Assembly: GCA_028408675.1 (NCBI GenBank)
Contig: JAOOLH010000006.1
Coordinates: forward strand, 1 to 37,465
Reading direction: 5' to 3'
DNA from: Prochlorococcus sp. AH-716-K03
GTDB lineage: Bacteria; Cyanobacteriota; Cyanobacteriia; PCC-6307; Cyanobiaceae
Length of the DNA stretch: 37,465 bases
The notes beneath the pieces are model-generated. The model saw only the letters and a list, made by a program, of their open reading frames with translations. It ran no database searches and had not been told where the DNA came from. The position numbers and the translations under genes are program-made. Of the stretch, positions 8,408 through 15,524 are shown piece by piece. The number at the start of each line of letters is the position of its first letter. The first letter of the stretch is position 1.

Positions 8408-8746
8408 ATGAAAAATTCAAGAAAACTTGATTCTTCTCAAAGATCAACAATTGCTAAAAAGGAAAAAAAATTAATACAGTCTGAGTCTTTAAGTAATGAG
8501 AATAGTGATGTATTGGTATCTGCAGTGATAAGTCCATATTTATTGACACATCTCCATCAAATTCTTCAGCGCTCTGAATATTATGCGCAGAAAGATGGAA
8601 GAGTATCTCATGCTGCTAATTTTGCAAAGCTTAGGAAAGTTCTATGTTTGGATGCAAGAAGTATGGCTGATGCCTCAGCCAAAGAAATAAAAGATACTGA
8701 TCACGATTTATCTAAAAATCAATATAACGAACAAAATGTAGCTTAA
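8408..8746 (+). CDS. Conserved small protein of unknown function
   Basis: This 112-residue protein has a polar, Lys/Ser-rich first third and a better ordered central part, about 36-90, predicted helical: SPYLLTHLHQILQRSEYY followed by a region rich in Ala and Arg. The C-terminus is acidic and Asn-rich. No catalytic motif, signal peptide or membrane segment is visible. I do not recognise a named family. It resembles the uncharacterised small proteins kept across marine picocyanobacteria. It is divergent from the ribbon-helix-helix gene and shares the inverted-repeat region with it, and the Nif11-like gene follows on the same strand 35 bases downstream. Confidence 0.7.
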   Translation: MKNSRKLDSSQRSTIAKKEKKLIQSESLSNENSDVLVSAVISPYLLTHLHQILQRSEYYAQKDGRVSHAANFAKLRKVLCLDARSMADASAKEIKDTDHDLSKNQYNEQNVA

Positions 8747-8781
8747 GGGAATAGTCTATTGATATGAATTAATTGAAACTG

Positions 8782-9012
8782 ATGACTACTAATGTTGAAA
8801 AACTCTACAATTTAATAGCCGATGATTCAAGAAAAAAACAAAGTTTATTTTTGATGGCTCTTACTAATCCAAAATCAGCTCTTGAAAAAATTTGCGAGAT
8901 TGGAAGAGAAGTAGATATTCAGGTTACTAAAGAAGAGGTTATGGAGTATTTGTCAACTGTGGATGACGAAGCAACTAAATTATGGTTGATCAAGGCTCGA
9001 GGAGGTCTTTAG
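8782..9012 (+). CDS. Nif11-like small protein ending in a double-glycine motif
   Basis: This is a 76-residue protein if translation begins at ATG 8782 (MTTNVEKLY); a TTG at 8773 would add three residues. The layout resembles the Nif11 domain: an N-terminal helix with LYNLIADD, a middle segment NPKSALEKICEIG like the family's dPeevl.iAkeaG, then VTKEEVMEYLS like its vt.eEl..yl. Like Nif11-derived RiPP leaders it ends with a Gly-Gly, here ARGGL, but almost no core peptide follows. No modifying enzyme or exporter is next to it. The assignment is by pattern only; a plain conserved hypothetical protein is the alternative. The 3' end overlaps the convergent small membrane protein by 33 bases. Confidence 0.55.
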   Translation: MTTNVEKLYNLIADDSRKKQSLFLMALTNPKSALEKICEIGREVDIQVTKEEVMEYLSTVDDEATKLWLIKARGGL

Positions 9013-9162
9013 TAAAGGGTTTTGAGTGGTTCCTTCTTTGGTTTCTGGTGTTATTCTTCTGTTATATCCACCTCCACCAGCCAATGTCCAAAAAAACCAA
9101 TAACTTGGAATTGCTAATGCTGCAGCTATGAAAATTACTACGATTTGTTCTATTCTTTTCAT
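8980..9162 (-). CDS. Small single-span membrane protein, unknown function
   Basis: This is a 60-residue protein. It has a short basic N-terminus (MKRIEQ), one strong hydrophobic helix at about 7-28 containing PSYWFFW, a glycine patch (GGGGYNRR) and a polar Thr/Ser-rich tail. The layout is that of a small thylakoid or plasma membrane protein with its tail on one side. The last eleven codons overlap the convergent Nif11-like gene. I do not recognise a named family. The clear helix, Arg-Arg stop-transfer signal and ATG start favour a real gene. Confidence 0.6.
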   Translation of the reverse strand: MKRIEQIVVIFIAAALAIPSYWFFWTLAGGGGYNRRITPETKEGTTQNPLLKTSSSLDQP

Positions 9163-9233
9163 ATCACAATTTTATTCCACAAAATTTTTTTTTGGTAAAA
9201 AGTCTCTAAGTTTGTAAATTCGATTTTTTTAAA

Positions 9234-10850
9234 GTGATTAGATTTGATAATGTAAGTAAAATTTACTCTACTGATGTTGTTCTAAAAAATATTAATTGGG
9301 AAATTAGGAAGGGAGAAAAGATTGGCTTAGTTGGTTCTAATGGAGCAGGTAAATCGACTCAATTTAAAATTTTAATTGGAGAGGAGGATCAAACAAGTGG
9401 ACTAGTTCTTAAAGAAGGAAGTCCTAAAATCGCCCACTTAAAACAGGAGTTGGATTGTAATTTAAATCGAACAGTCAGAGAAGAATTAGAAAGTTCTTTT
9501 AAAGATATTCAAATAGTTTCAAATAAACTTCAAGAGATTGAAAATGAAATGAAAATTTTAGAATCTAGCAAAGACTGCGGAAAACTTGACCATCTTGTTA
9601 ATCAACTAGCCAAATTTCAAGAAAAGTTTGAAGTTTTAGGCGGCTATCAAATGCAGGCAGAAGTAGAGAAGATACTGCCAAAATTAGGATTTTCTCAGGA
9701 TGATGCAGATAAATTAGTTGGTAATTTTTCAGGTGGCTGGCAAATGAAAGTAGCTCTTGGAAAAATTATTTTGCAAGAACCTGATTTACTTTTACTTGAT
9801 GAGCCAACAAATCATTTAGATTTGGAAACAATTTTTTGGCTAGAGGAATATTTAATGTCTTTAAAAATAGCAATTATATTAATTAGTCATGATCGATATT
9901 TCTTAGATAAATTATGTAAAAAAATTATTTTTATAGAAAGAGGAATTTCTGAAACTTATAATGGGAATTATTCATTTTTTATTGAACAAAAGTCTTTAAA
10001 TGAAGCATCTCAAAGCAAAGCTTTTGAGTTGCAGCAAAAGGAGATCGAGACACAAAGAAAGTATATTGAAAGATTTCGAGCTAGTGCTACAAGGAGTACT
10101 CAGGCTAAAAGTAGGGAGAAGCAATTAAAAAAGATTGTAAAAATTGATGCACCTATTTCAAGAATTAAAAGTCCTTCTTTTAATTTTCCTGAATGTCCTC
10201 GTTCTGGTAAATCAGTTCTTCAAATTAAGAATTTATCTCATAGTTTTGAGGAAAAAATACTATTGTTTGACGTAAATTTAAAGGTTTCTGCCGGAGAAAA
10301 AATAGCAATTTTAGGTCCTAATGGATGTGGTAAATCTACTTTGTTGAAGTTAATTATAAAAAAAATAGAACCTGAAATAGGAGAAGTAAATTTAGGTAAA
10401 CATAATATAGTTACAAGTTATTATGAGCAAAATCAGGCTGCAGCACTTGCTGTTGAAAAACAGGTTATTGATTTAATATATTCAAAAGCACCAGATTGGT
10501 CTCAACAAAAAGTAAGGACATTCTTAGGAAGTTTTGGCTTTCATAATAATTCTGTTTTTAAATATGTTAAACAACTTAGTGGTGGCGAAAAAGCTAGATT
10601 AGCATTGGCTTTAATGATAATGAATCCAAGCAATTTATTACTTCTTGATGAACCTACAAACCATTTAGATTTACAATCGAAAGAGAATCTCGAACTTGCA
10701 ATAAATAATTATAAGGGCACCGTATTTATTATTTCGCATGATAGATATTTTATTTCTAAAATTGCAAATAGAATTATTGAAATTAAGGAATCTAAATTAT
10801 TATCTTTTAATGGTAATTATGAAAGAAAAGGATTAAAAAATAGGTATTAA
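9234..10850 (+). CDS. ABC-F family ATPase (Uup/EttA-like)
   Basis: This 538-residue protein has two ABC domains and no membrane segment, the hallmark of ABC-F proteins that act on ribosomes or related targets and are not transporters. The first domain has Walker A GSNGAGKST at 34-42, signature FSGGWQMKV and Walker B LLLLDEPTNHL. The second has GPNGCGKST, LSGGEKARL and LLLLDEPTNHLDL. A charged interdomain linker at about 245-305 (QQKEIETQRKYIERF) is the P-site tRNA interaction motif region. The length is typical. The start is GTG at 9234. The gene stands alone, with 71 bases before it and 147 bases after it to the next coding sequence. Confidence 0.93.
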   Translation: MIRFDNVSKIYSTDVVLKNINWEIRKGEKIGLVGSNGAGKSTQFKILIGEEDQTSGLVLKEGSPKIAHLKQELDCNLNRTVREELESSFKDIQIVSNKLQEIENEMKILESSKDCGKLDHLVNQLAKFQEKFEVLGGYQMQAEVEKILPKLGFSQDDADKLVGNFSGGWQMKVALGKIILQEPDLLLLDEPTNHLDLETIFWLEEYLMSLKIAIILISHDRYFLDKLCKKIIFIERGISETYNGNYSFFIEQKSLNEASQSKAFELQQKEIETQRKYIERFRASATRSTQAKSREKQLKKIVKIDAPISRIKSPSFNFPECPRSGKSVLQIKNLSHSFEEKILLFDVNLKVSAGEKIAILGPNGCGKSTLLKLIIKKIEPEIGEVNLGKHNIVTSYYEQNQAAALAVEKQVIDLIYSKAPDWSQQKVRTFLGSFGFHNNSVFKYVKQLSGGEKARLALALMIMNPSNLLLLDEPTNHLDLQSKENLELAINNYKGTVFIISHDRYFISKIANRIIEIKESKLLSFNGNYERKGLKNRY

Positions 10851-10860
10851 AAAATGTATT

Positions 10861-10882
10861 AAGTATTTTTTCGTACTTTTAA
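10861..10882 (+). terminator. Weak hairpin after the ABC-F gene
   Basis: AAGTA at 10861-10865 can pair with TACTT at 10874-10878 across a T-rich loop, followed by a short T run. The five base pairs are mostly A-T, so any termination would be inefficient. It is reported because it lies just 10 bases downstream of the ABC-F stop and no better candidate is present. Confidence 0.2.
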
Positions 10883-10965
10883 GTTGGTTGGTGTTTTTAG
10901 AAAACTTTACAATCCTCTAGGCAAGATCACTTATTTATCTTTACATACTTCATAACATTGATTAA

Positions 10966-10978
10966 CGTAATAATTACG
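10966..10978. promoter_or_regulatory. 13-base palindrome before the twin-CX3C gene
   Basis: CGTAAT and ATTACG form a perfect inverted repeat around one central A, 19 bases upstream of the ATG of the 47-residue peptide gene. The position fits a repressor site or a promoter-overlapping element. No binding protein can be named. In AT-rich DNA such a palindrome may be chance. Confidence 0.25.
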
Positions 10979-10997
10979 AATTTATTTTTTAATACTT

Positions 10998-11141
10998 ATG
11001 AAAAAGTATGATTTAAAAGAAAGTAATTATGTTACTTCTGATCCAGTAGAAAATTATTTTGAATGTATTTCAATTTGTGATATAAAAGATGGTATTTGTA
11101 TTTCTAAATGTGTAGAAATACTTAGAGATAATGAAAGTTAA
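10998..11141 (+). CDS. 47-residue twin-CX3C peptide, conserved-type microprotein
   Basis: This short open frame starts at ATG 10998. Its four cysteines are evenly arranged as Cys23-x3-Cys27-x6-Cys34-x3-Cys38 within CISICDIKDGICISKC, flanked by an acidic N-terminal half (EN-YFE) and an amphipathic tail (VEILRDNE). Twin CX3C motifs form either two disulfides in a helical hairpin or a metal site in other small proteins. There is no signal peptide. I recall similar cysteine-rich short proteins in marine picocyanobacteria but know no function. It lies tail to tail with the HtrA-type protease, 4 bases between stops. The regular Cys spacing argues that this is a real gene. Confidence 0.7.
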   Translation: MKKYDLKESNYVTSDPVENYFECISICDIKDGICISKCVEILRDNES

Positions 11142-11145
11142 TAAT

Positions 11146-12297
11146 TTATCTTGTTGATAAATTTTTAATATCAGTAGGTTTAACTTTTATTTTAATAATT
11201 TTACTTTTTCTCTTTAAGGTTATATTTATATATTTATTAATTCCATTATTACTTATTTCATTAATAACATCCGAAGAATTATTAATATCTCTTTTACCAA
11301 CTTTTATAATTACATCATTGATTCTGATTCCACTTATTTCTGCAGGGCTATTTGGGACAACATATCCTACTTTTACAATACTTTTATTTATCTCAAAATA
11401 ATTTTCATCTATTAAATTAATTCCAATCATTGGATGTATGACTCTTCCGTTATTAATAAGTTGTGAAGCGATATCTTTAGCTTTATTTATTGGAATTGCA
11501 AAACTTAAGCCTGCACCAGGTCCTGATCTTATCAAAGTATTAATTCCAATTACATCTCCCTTACTATTTAATAATGGTCCTCCAGAATTGCCAGGATTTA
11601 TTGCAGCATCAGTCTGAATTAACTCAAACTTTTTATCATATATACCTAATTGTGAAATATTTCTATTTAAGTTACTAATTATTCCTAAAGTGACTGTATT
11701 TTCTAATCCGTAGGGATTTCCAACAGCTATTGCCCAATCACCAACCTCTATTTTTGATGAATCACCTAATTTAGCTTTTGGCCAAGGTCCTATCCCTTCA
11801 AGCTTAATTACAGCTATATCAGTCAGTAGATCTTGTCCTATTAATTTACCTTTATATTTTGCCCCACTGGATAAGCCAACTACTAACTTTTCAGATCCGT
11901 TAACAACATGCGCATTAGTCATTACTAAGCCATCTGCGAATATAAAACCACTTCCTTGACTCTGTTCTATTCTTGGTTCATTGTCACGGGGTACTTGTAA
12001 TCCAAAGAATCTTTCAAAATAGGGGTCTATAAAAATTCTTGAATCTTTAGAAAATTGTTTATTTTTAACTAATCTTTGAGTGTCAATAGTAACTACAGAA
12101 GCACCGGTCTTTTTTATTGCTTTTGTAATGAAAGATCCGTTGGAAATTGTAAATTCTTTATCAAATTTTTGGTTTACTAAAGGCTGACATTTTACGTTTG
12201 GGATATTAATTAATCCCATCGCTAAATATGTTAGAAAAAAAAACTTTTTAAAAGAAAATTTTTTTAATTTATTTTGGGTCACTTTTTTTAAAAACAT
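11146..12297 (-). CDS. HtrA/Deg-type serine protease with one PDZ domain
   Basis: This 383-residue protein has a basic N-terminus and a hydrophobic stretch (FFFLTYLAMGLINIP, about 19-33), indicating Sec export to the periplasm or lumen. The chymotrypsin-like triad can be read: His130 in TNAHVV, Asp160 in LTDIAVIKL and Ser238 in NPGNSGGPLL. A single PDZ domain follows from about 285, with the VVPNSPAEISGIRINDVI segment near 313-330. One PDZ and this length match the cyanobacterial HhoA/HhoB/HtrA group. These proteins degrade or refold damaged envelope and photosystem proteins under light or heat stress. It is divergent from the DUF2973 gene with 143 bases between starts. Confidence 0.92.
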   Translation of the reverse strand: MFLKKVTQNKLKKFSFKKFFFLTYLAMGLINIPNVKCQPLVNQKFDKEFTISNGSFITKAIKKTGASVVTIDTQRLVKNKQFSKDSRIFIDPYFERFFGLQVPRDNEPRIEQSQGSGFIFADGLVMTNAHVVNGSEKLVVGLSSGAKYKGKLIGQDLLTDIAVIKLEGIGPWPKAKLGDSSKIEVGDWAIAVGNPYGLENTVTLGIISNLNRNISQLGIYDKKFELIQTDAAINPGNSGGPLLNSKGDVIGINTLIRSGPGAGLSFAIPINKAKDIASQLINNGRVIHPMIGINLIDENYFEINKSIVKVGYVVPNSPAEISGIRINDVIIKVGKRDINNSSDVINEISNNGINKYINITLKRKSKIIKIKVKPTDIKNLSTR

Positions 12298-12377
12298 CTT
12301 TTTTAAGTAATTAAGTTAATCATCAACATTTAAATGCCTGAAATTATTTGATTGATAGAAGGATTTGTTTTTATGAA

Positions 12378-12407
12378 AATAGCTAAATTAATTTTTTTCG
12401 AGCTATT
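12378..12407. promoter_or_regulatory. Inverted repeat in the htrA / DUF2973 divergent gap
   Basis: AATAGCT at 12378-12384 and AGCTATT at 12401-12407 form a perfect 7-base inverted repeat with a 16-base loop. It lies 34 bases upstream of the DUF2973 start in the 143-base gap that also holds the protease promoter. It could be a regulator site or an RNA hairpin in the leader; nothing in the sequence decides between them. The rest of this gap shows no gene. Confidence 0.3.
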
Positions 12408-12440
12408 ATGAATTTATATAATATAAAATAAATAAATTAA

Positions 12441-12704
12441 ATGTCTTTCTTGCTTCCAATTGTTTATTCAGCTGCTCTTACATATTTAGTTTGGAAAGCT
12501 TTTAAAGTTATGTCAAATGGTTGGGGAGCTTTAGACAAAGATTCAAAACAATCTTTTACCACCAATATAAAACAAAAAAAATATACTATTCATCCTGAAC
12601 TTTTAGATAAATCTGGAAATATAACTCAAGAAGAATTACTTACTGTAAGGTTTTCTAATGATACAGACCCTTCTTTAGAAGAAAAAGGTACTGCAACTGA
12701 TTAA
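12441..12704 (+). CDS. DUF2973-like small cyanobacterial membrane protein
   Basis: This 87-residue protein starts with a hydrophobic helix (about 2-24, LLPIVYSAALTYLVWKAF). A soluble part follows, with the pattern HPELLDKSGNITQEELLTVRF near 52-72, which I associate with the cyanobacteria-specific DUF2973 family. The tail is acidic. A single N-terminal anchor suggests a membrane-attached protein with a cytoplasmic or stromal-side domain. No function is known to me. It is the first of three closely spaced plus-strand genes, followed by the 12736 gene and hli, and is divergent from the HtrA-type protease. Confidence 0.72.
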   Translation: MSFLLPIVYSAALTYLVWKAFKVMSNGWGALDKDSKQSFTTNIKQKKYTIHPELLDKSGNITQEELLTVRFSNDTDPSLEEKGTATD

Positions 12705-12735
12705 ATTTATTTAGTAAACTAATAAGGTTAAAAAA

Positions 12736-13119
12736 TTGGAATTAAGAACAAAGATTGTTTCAGGTGTTATTAAAACACTAAAATTGCCTCCAAGGTTTCG
12801 TCTTAAAATAATTAAAGAAGATCCTGTAAGACTAGAATTAAGTTTAACTCCTTCTTATGGAAAAAATCCAGTAACAGTAGGATTGGTTGAGTCTTTAGAT
12901 TTAGTTGCAAGAAGAGATAGAGAAGGCAGAATGCCCAAAGATCTTCAAGGTACTTGGGATTGGACAGTAAGACATGGAAAAGTAAGTACTGGAGGTTGGA
13001 ATCCAATGCTCAAAGAAGCACTTCAAACAATGTTTGAAACAGGTTTGCCAGCGATAATATATGAAGAATTAACTGGAGATGAATATAAGTCCGTTGATGG
13101 TATGAGACATGTTAGGTAA
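12736..13119 (+). CDS. Conserved cyanobacterial protein of unknown function
   Basis: This is a 127-residue soluble protein with no membrane segment. It has a basic beginning (ELRTKIVSGVIKTLKLPPRFRLKI), a central VARRDREGRMPKDLQ segment and a Trp-rich GTWDWTVRHGKVSTGGW motif near 75-92, then a helical end. The strong conservation-type residues and ordered composition support a real gene. I do not recognise a characterised family. The start is TTG at 12736, 31 bases after the DUF2973 gene, with the preceding AAGGTTAAAAA as a possible weak ribosome site. The Hli gene follows 66 bases on. Confidence 0.75.
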   Translation: MELRTKIVSGVIKTLKLPPRFRLKIIKEDPVRLELSLTPSYGKNPVTVGLVESLDLVARRDREGRMPKDLQGTWDWTVRHGKVSTGGWNPMLKEALQTMFETGLPAIIYEELTGDEYKSVDGMRHVR

Positions 13120-13185
13120 ATCATTATTTTTTCCATAAATCCAACCTTAAAACGCTAAAATAAATTTATAACTTTAATAATTATT

Positions 13186-13332
13186 ATGAATGAGGATAAT
13201 CAACCAAGATTTGGTTTTGTAAATTTTGCAGAAACATGGAATGGCAGAATGGCTATGATGGGTATCTTAATAGGTTTAGGTACAGAATTGATTACAGGGC
13301 AAAGTATTCTAAGACAAATTGGAATTGGTTAA
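13186..13332 (+). CDS. hli: High-light-inducible protein (one-helix Hli/Scp)
   Basis: This is a 48-residue protein. It carries the chlorophyll-binding core of the light-harvesting superfamily: FAETWNGRMAMMGILIGLGTE, with Glu16, Asn19 and Arg21 as the ExxNxR ligand set, in a single membrane helix of about 15-36. Hli proteins bind chlorophyll and carotenoid in the thylakoid and protect photosystem II assembly or quench excess energy; their genes rise under high light. This one has almost nothing outside the helix. It follows two cyanobacteria-specific genes on the same strand. TAAAAT at 13156-13161 could be a -10 element. Confidence 0.93.
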   Translation: MNEDNQPRFGFVNFAETWNGRMAMMGILIGLGTELITGQSILRQIGIG

Positions 13333-13362
13333 TTCTTTATAAAGTAAAAATTGGGAGCTTAA

Positions 13363-13689
13363 TCAGTTTATCTCTTCTGCCTTTACTTCAATTGTAGTTT
13401 CGCTAGGTTTTTTAAAATTCTCAAAGTTTTTTGAATTTAGATCACTTAAATCAGCACCGCAGTTCATGCAATTATTGTTTATTCCTATAGAAATAGTTCC
13501 GCATTGTTTACAAGTCTTTACTTTTGATTTTAGAGAATTAATATTTAAAAATATAATTAAAAATATTAAAAGAGGAATTAATAATACAAGTAATAAAATA
13601 TTACCTACAAAACTTATCAAAAAGTTTAATCCAAAAATTGGAACCAACATTAGAAAAATGGCAGAATAAGTAATAAAACTTTTATTCAT
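13363..13689 (-). CDS. Membrane-anchored zinc-ribbon protein, unknown function
   Basis: This 108-residue protein has a very hydrophobic N-terminal half with two helices (about 7-27 and 29-50). A short basic linker leads to a zinc ribbon with Cys60-x2-Cys63 and Cys74-x2-Cys77 (TCKQCG ... NCMNCG). The tail is polar and acidic. The small treble-clef ribbon on a membrane anchor is a known design in otherwise uncharacterised proteins, and Zn binding is inferred from the Cys spacing. It follows the YihY/BrkB gene on the same strand after 13 bases and may be cotranscribed. A plus-strand open frame within it is a shadow. Confidence 0.65.
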   Translation of the reverse strand: MNKSFITYSAIFLMLVPIFGLNFLISFVGNILLLVLLIPLLIFLIIFLNINSLKSKVKTCKQCGTISIGINNNCMNCGADLSDLNSKNFENFKKPSETTIEVKAEEIN

Positions 13690-13702
13690 TTTAATTCAAT
13701 AA

Positions 13703-14632
13703 TTATATTGTTCTATTAGAGATTATTTTTCTTTTTCTATTTATTAAAGACATACTAGCTATAACAACACTCCAACATTGTCCAAAATATAAAATGACGC
13801 CTAATAACCAGACCCATAAAGTAAGAACTAAAAAACCTCCAATAAAACCATAAGCTTGAAATCTTACTCCAAGAGAAAGAATACTTTTACTAACCGCTAA
13901 ATTAAGAGTAGTTAATCCAATACCAATAAGGAAAGATCCTGGTATGAGCGGTTTTAAAGGAACTTTTCTACTTGGTAAGAGTGCTTGCAGTAATAAAGCC
14001 ATTAAAGAAAATCCTACAAGTGGAAAGGCAAATTTACCAACTTGTAAAAGTGGAAATTTTATAAATAAATCAGAAAAAATATTGCTGGAGTTTGATAAAT
14101 TTTCTAAAACTGTTGTAGGTATCATTCTGAGATTTGCACTAATTTGATCTATTACCATCAAAAACCCTATAAAAAATACTATTAAGAAAGCCTCAATTCT
14201 ATTTCTTAGAAACCTTGAGGCTTGTTCTTGCCATGCAGGATTTACTCTCTTAGAAGGTAGCTCGTCTTCCCAAAGCCTATCTGAACCTCTTTGAAGCGAT
14301 AAGTATGCGTTACCTGCAGTGAAAAGCAAAAACATTGCTCCTAAAATACCTGCCCCAAAACCTTGATCAATTAATTTGAATAATGTTGTTTCAACTAATT
14401 CAACAACCGACGGTGGTAAAATTTGTGCGGCAACAGATATTATTTGTTCATCTAAACCCTCTTGCTTTCCCAAAAACCATGAAGCTATAGAAAGAGAAAT
14501 AAGCAGTATTGGGAAAAAGGACTGAAGAGCGTAATATGCAAAAGCAGCGCTTAAATCAATACAATCTGATTTGCTCCATCTTTCACAAGCTCCCCATAAA
14601 CTTTTAATAATCCATGTTGAACTGCGCTGCAT
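13703..14632 (-). CDS. YihY/BrkB family inner membrane protein
   Basis: This 309-residue protein has about six membrane helices. The family features are the early LSAAFAYYALQSFFPILLISL segment, the AGNAYLSLQRGSDRLWE region in the first third and the C-terminal GGFLVLTLWVWLLGVILYFG helix. YihY proteins were once called ribonuclease BN by mistake; they are now regarded as membrane proteins of uncertain role. I chose ATG 14632: the reverse strand has AAGAGA seven bases upstream, whereas the TTG at 14647 lacks a ribosome site and adds only five residues. It is upstream of the zinc-ribbon gene in one transcription unit. Confidence 0.82.
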   Translation of the reverse strand: MQRSSTWIIKSLWGACERWSKSDCIDLSAAFAYYALQSFFPILLISLSIASWFLGKQEGLDEQIISVAAQILPPSVVELVETTLFKLIDQGFGAGILGAMFLLFTAGNAYLSLQRGSDRLWEDELPSKRVNPAWQEQASRFLRNRIEAFLIVFFIGFLMVIDQISANLRMIPTTVLENLSNSSNIFSDLFIKFPLLQVGKFAFPLVGFSLMALLLQALLPSRKVPLKPLIPGSFLIGIGLTTLNLAVSKSILSLGVRFQAYGFIGGFLVLTLWVWLLGVILYFGQCWSVVIASMSLINRKRKIISNRTI

Positions 14633-14721
14633 ATTAATTCTCTTCAAATACTTCTCCTAAGCTGTATTTATTCTATCTAATAAGGATATTTTTCAAGTCT
14701 TTATATATTTTTATGATTCAA

Positions 14722-15522
14722 CTATTTTTTTACTAATAAATCACCCCATGGTTTTAAAATATTTATTTTATCTGTTGTCCAAGCTGCAATTAATGGAAAA
14801 TTAGTATCTTGTAAATTCTGTTCTGCAGTTAAATTCATGGGGTTCATTTCTAACCATTCAATGGAACAATTTAGTTCTTCAAGTAAGAGCCATGCTGCAG
14901 CAATATCCCATATTTTGGGAGTTGATTCAATTGCTCCAAAAGTTTGTCCCATTGCAACACTTGTTAAATTTAAACTAGATACACCAAGAAGCCTTATTTT
15001 CCCAGGAAATATAGACATAGGATTTTTTTGCAAAATTTTAATAGATCTACTGCATAAAGATACGCATTCACTACTTTTATTATTGTTGCTAACATCTATT
15101 TTCTCATTATTAAGCCAAACCCCCTCCCCTTTGATTGCTACAAATTTTTTTCTTAATGTAGGAATAATTAGAAAAGAAGATTGAGGGACACCATCTACAA
15201 ATCTGGCTACTGATATAGACCAATATGGAATTCCTGCTGCAAAATTTGTTGTACCATCAAGAGGATCTACAATCCAATAAGCATTTGTTTTTGGGACTAC
15301 CTTTCCTCCCTCTTCACTAAGAACTCCCTCATTTGGAGCAATTATAGAAAGAGCTTCCACAATTGTTTTATCGCTCCATAAATCACAGCTTGTAATTAAT
15401 GAACCATCTGACTTATTACTTGCAGTAATGTTTCCAAAGTCTTGTAATTGACGATCACTAACCAATTTAAACAAAGAATCTAAATCTTTTAACTGTTTAT
15501 TGGTTAAATTTTTATTAGACAT
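14722..15522 (-). CDS. Inositol monophosphatase family enzyme
   Basis: This is a 266-residue Mg-dependent phosphatase of the IMPase/CysQ/FBPase fold. Metal-binding motifs are visible: the LSEEGG acid pair near 68-73, DPLDGTTNF at 86-94, and WDIAAAW at 205-211 with the third metal Asp. Substrates in the family include inositol phosphates, PAP and histidinol phosphate, and sequence alone does not decide among them. Because sulfate reduction (cysH) is present, PAP turnover or histidinol-phosphate hydrolysis are plausible roles. ATG 15522 sits 2 bases past the tolC stop; an upstream TTG would overlap tolC. It is probably cotranscribed with tolC. Confidence 0.87.
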   Translation of the reverse strand: MSNKNLTNKQLKDLDSLFKLVSDRQLQDFGNITASNKSDGSLITSCDLWSDKTIVEALSIIAPNEGVLSEEGGKVVPKTNAYWIVDPLDGTTNFAAGIPYWSISVARFVDGVPQSSFLIIPTLRKKFVAIKGEGVWLNNEKIDVSNNNKSSECVSLCSRSIKILQKNPMSIFPGKIRLLGVSSLNLTSVAMGQTFGAIESTPKIWDIAAAWLLLEELNCSIEWLEMNPMNLTAEQNLQDTNFPLIAAWTTDKINILKPWGDLLVKK

Positions 15523-15524
15523 AT

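Noticed and set aside
7983-8746. Toxin-antitoxin pair
   Set aside because: The ribbon-helix-helix protein has no toxin-like partner on the same strand. The neighbour is divergent and shows no toxin fold motif.
8773-9162. Lanthipeptide (prochlorosin-like) gene cluster
   Set aside because: Only a leader-like protein is present; no core peptide, LanM synthetase or peptidase-containing exporter lies in the window.
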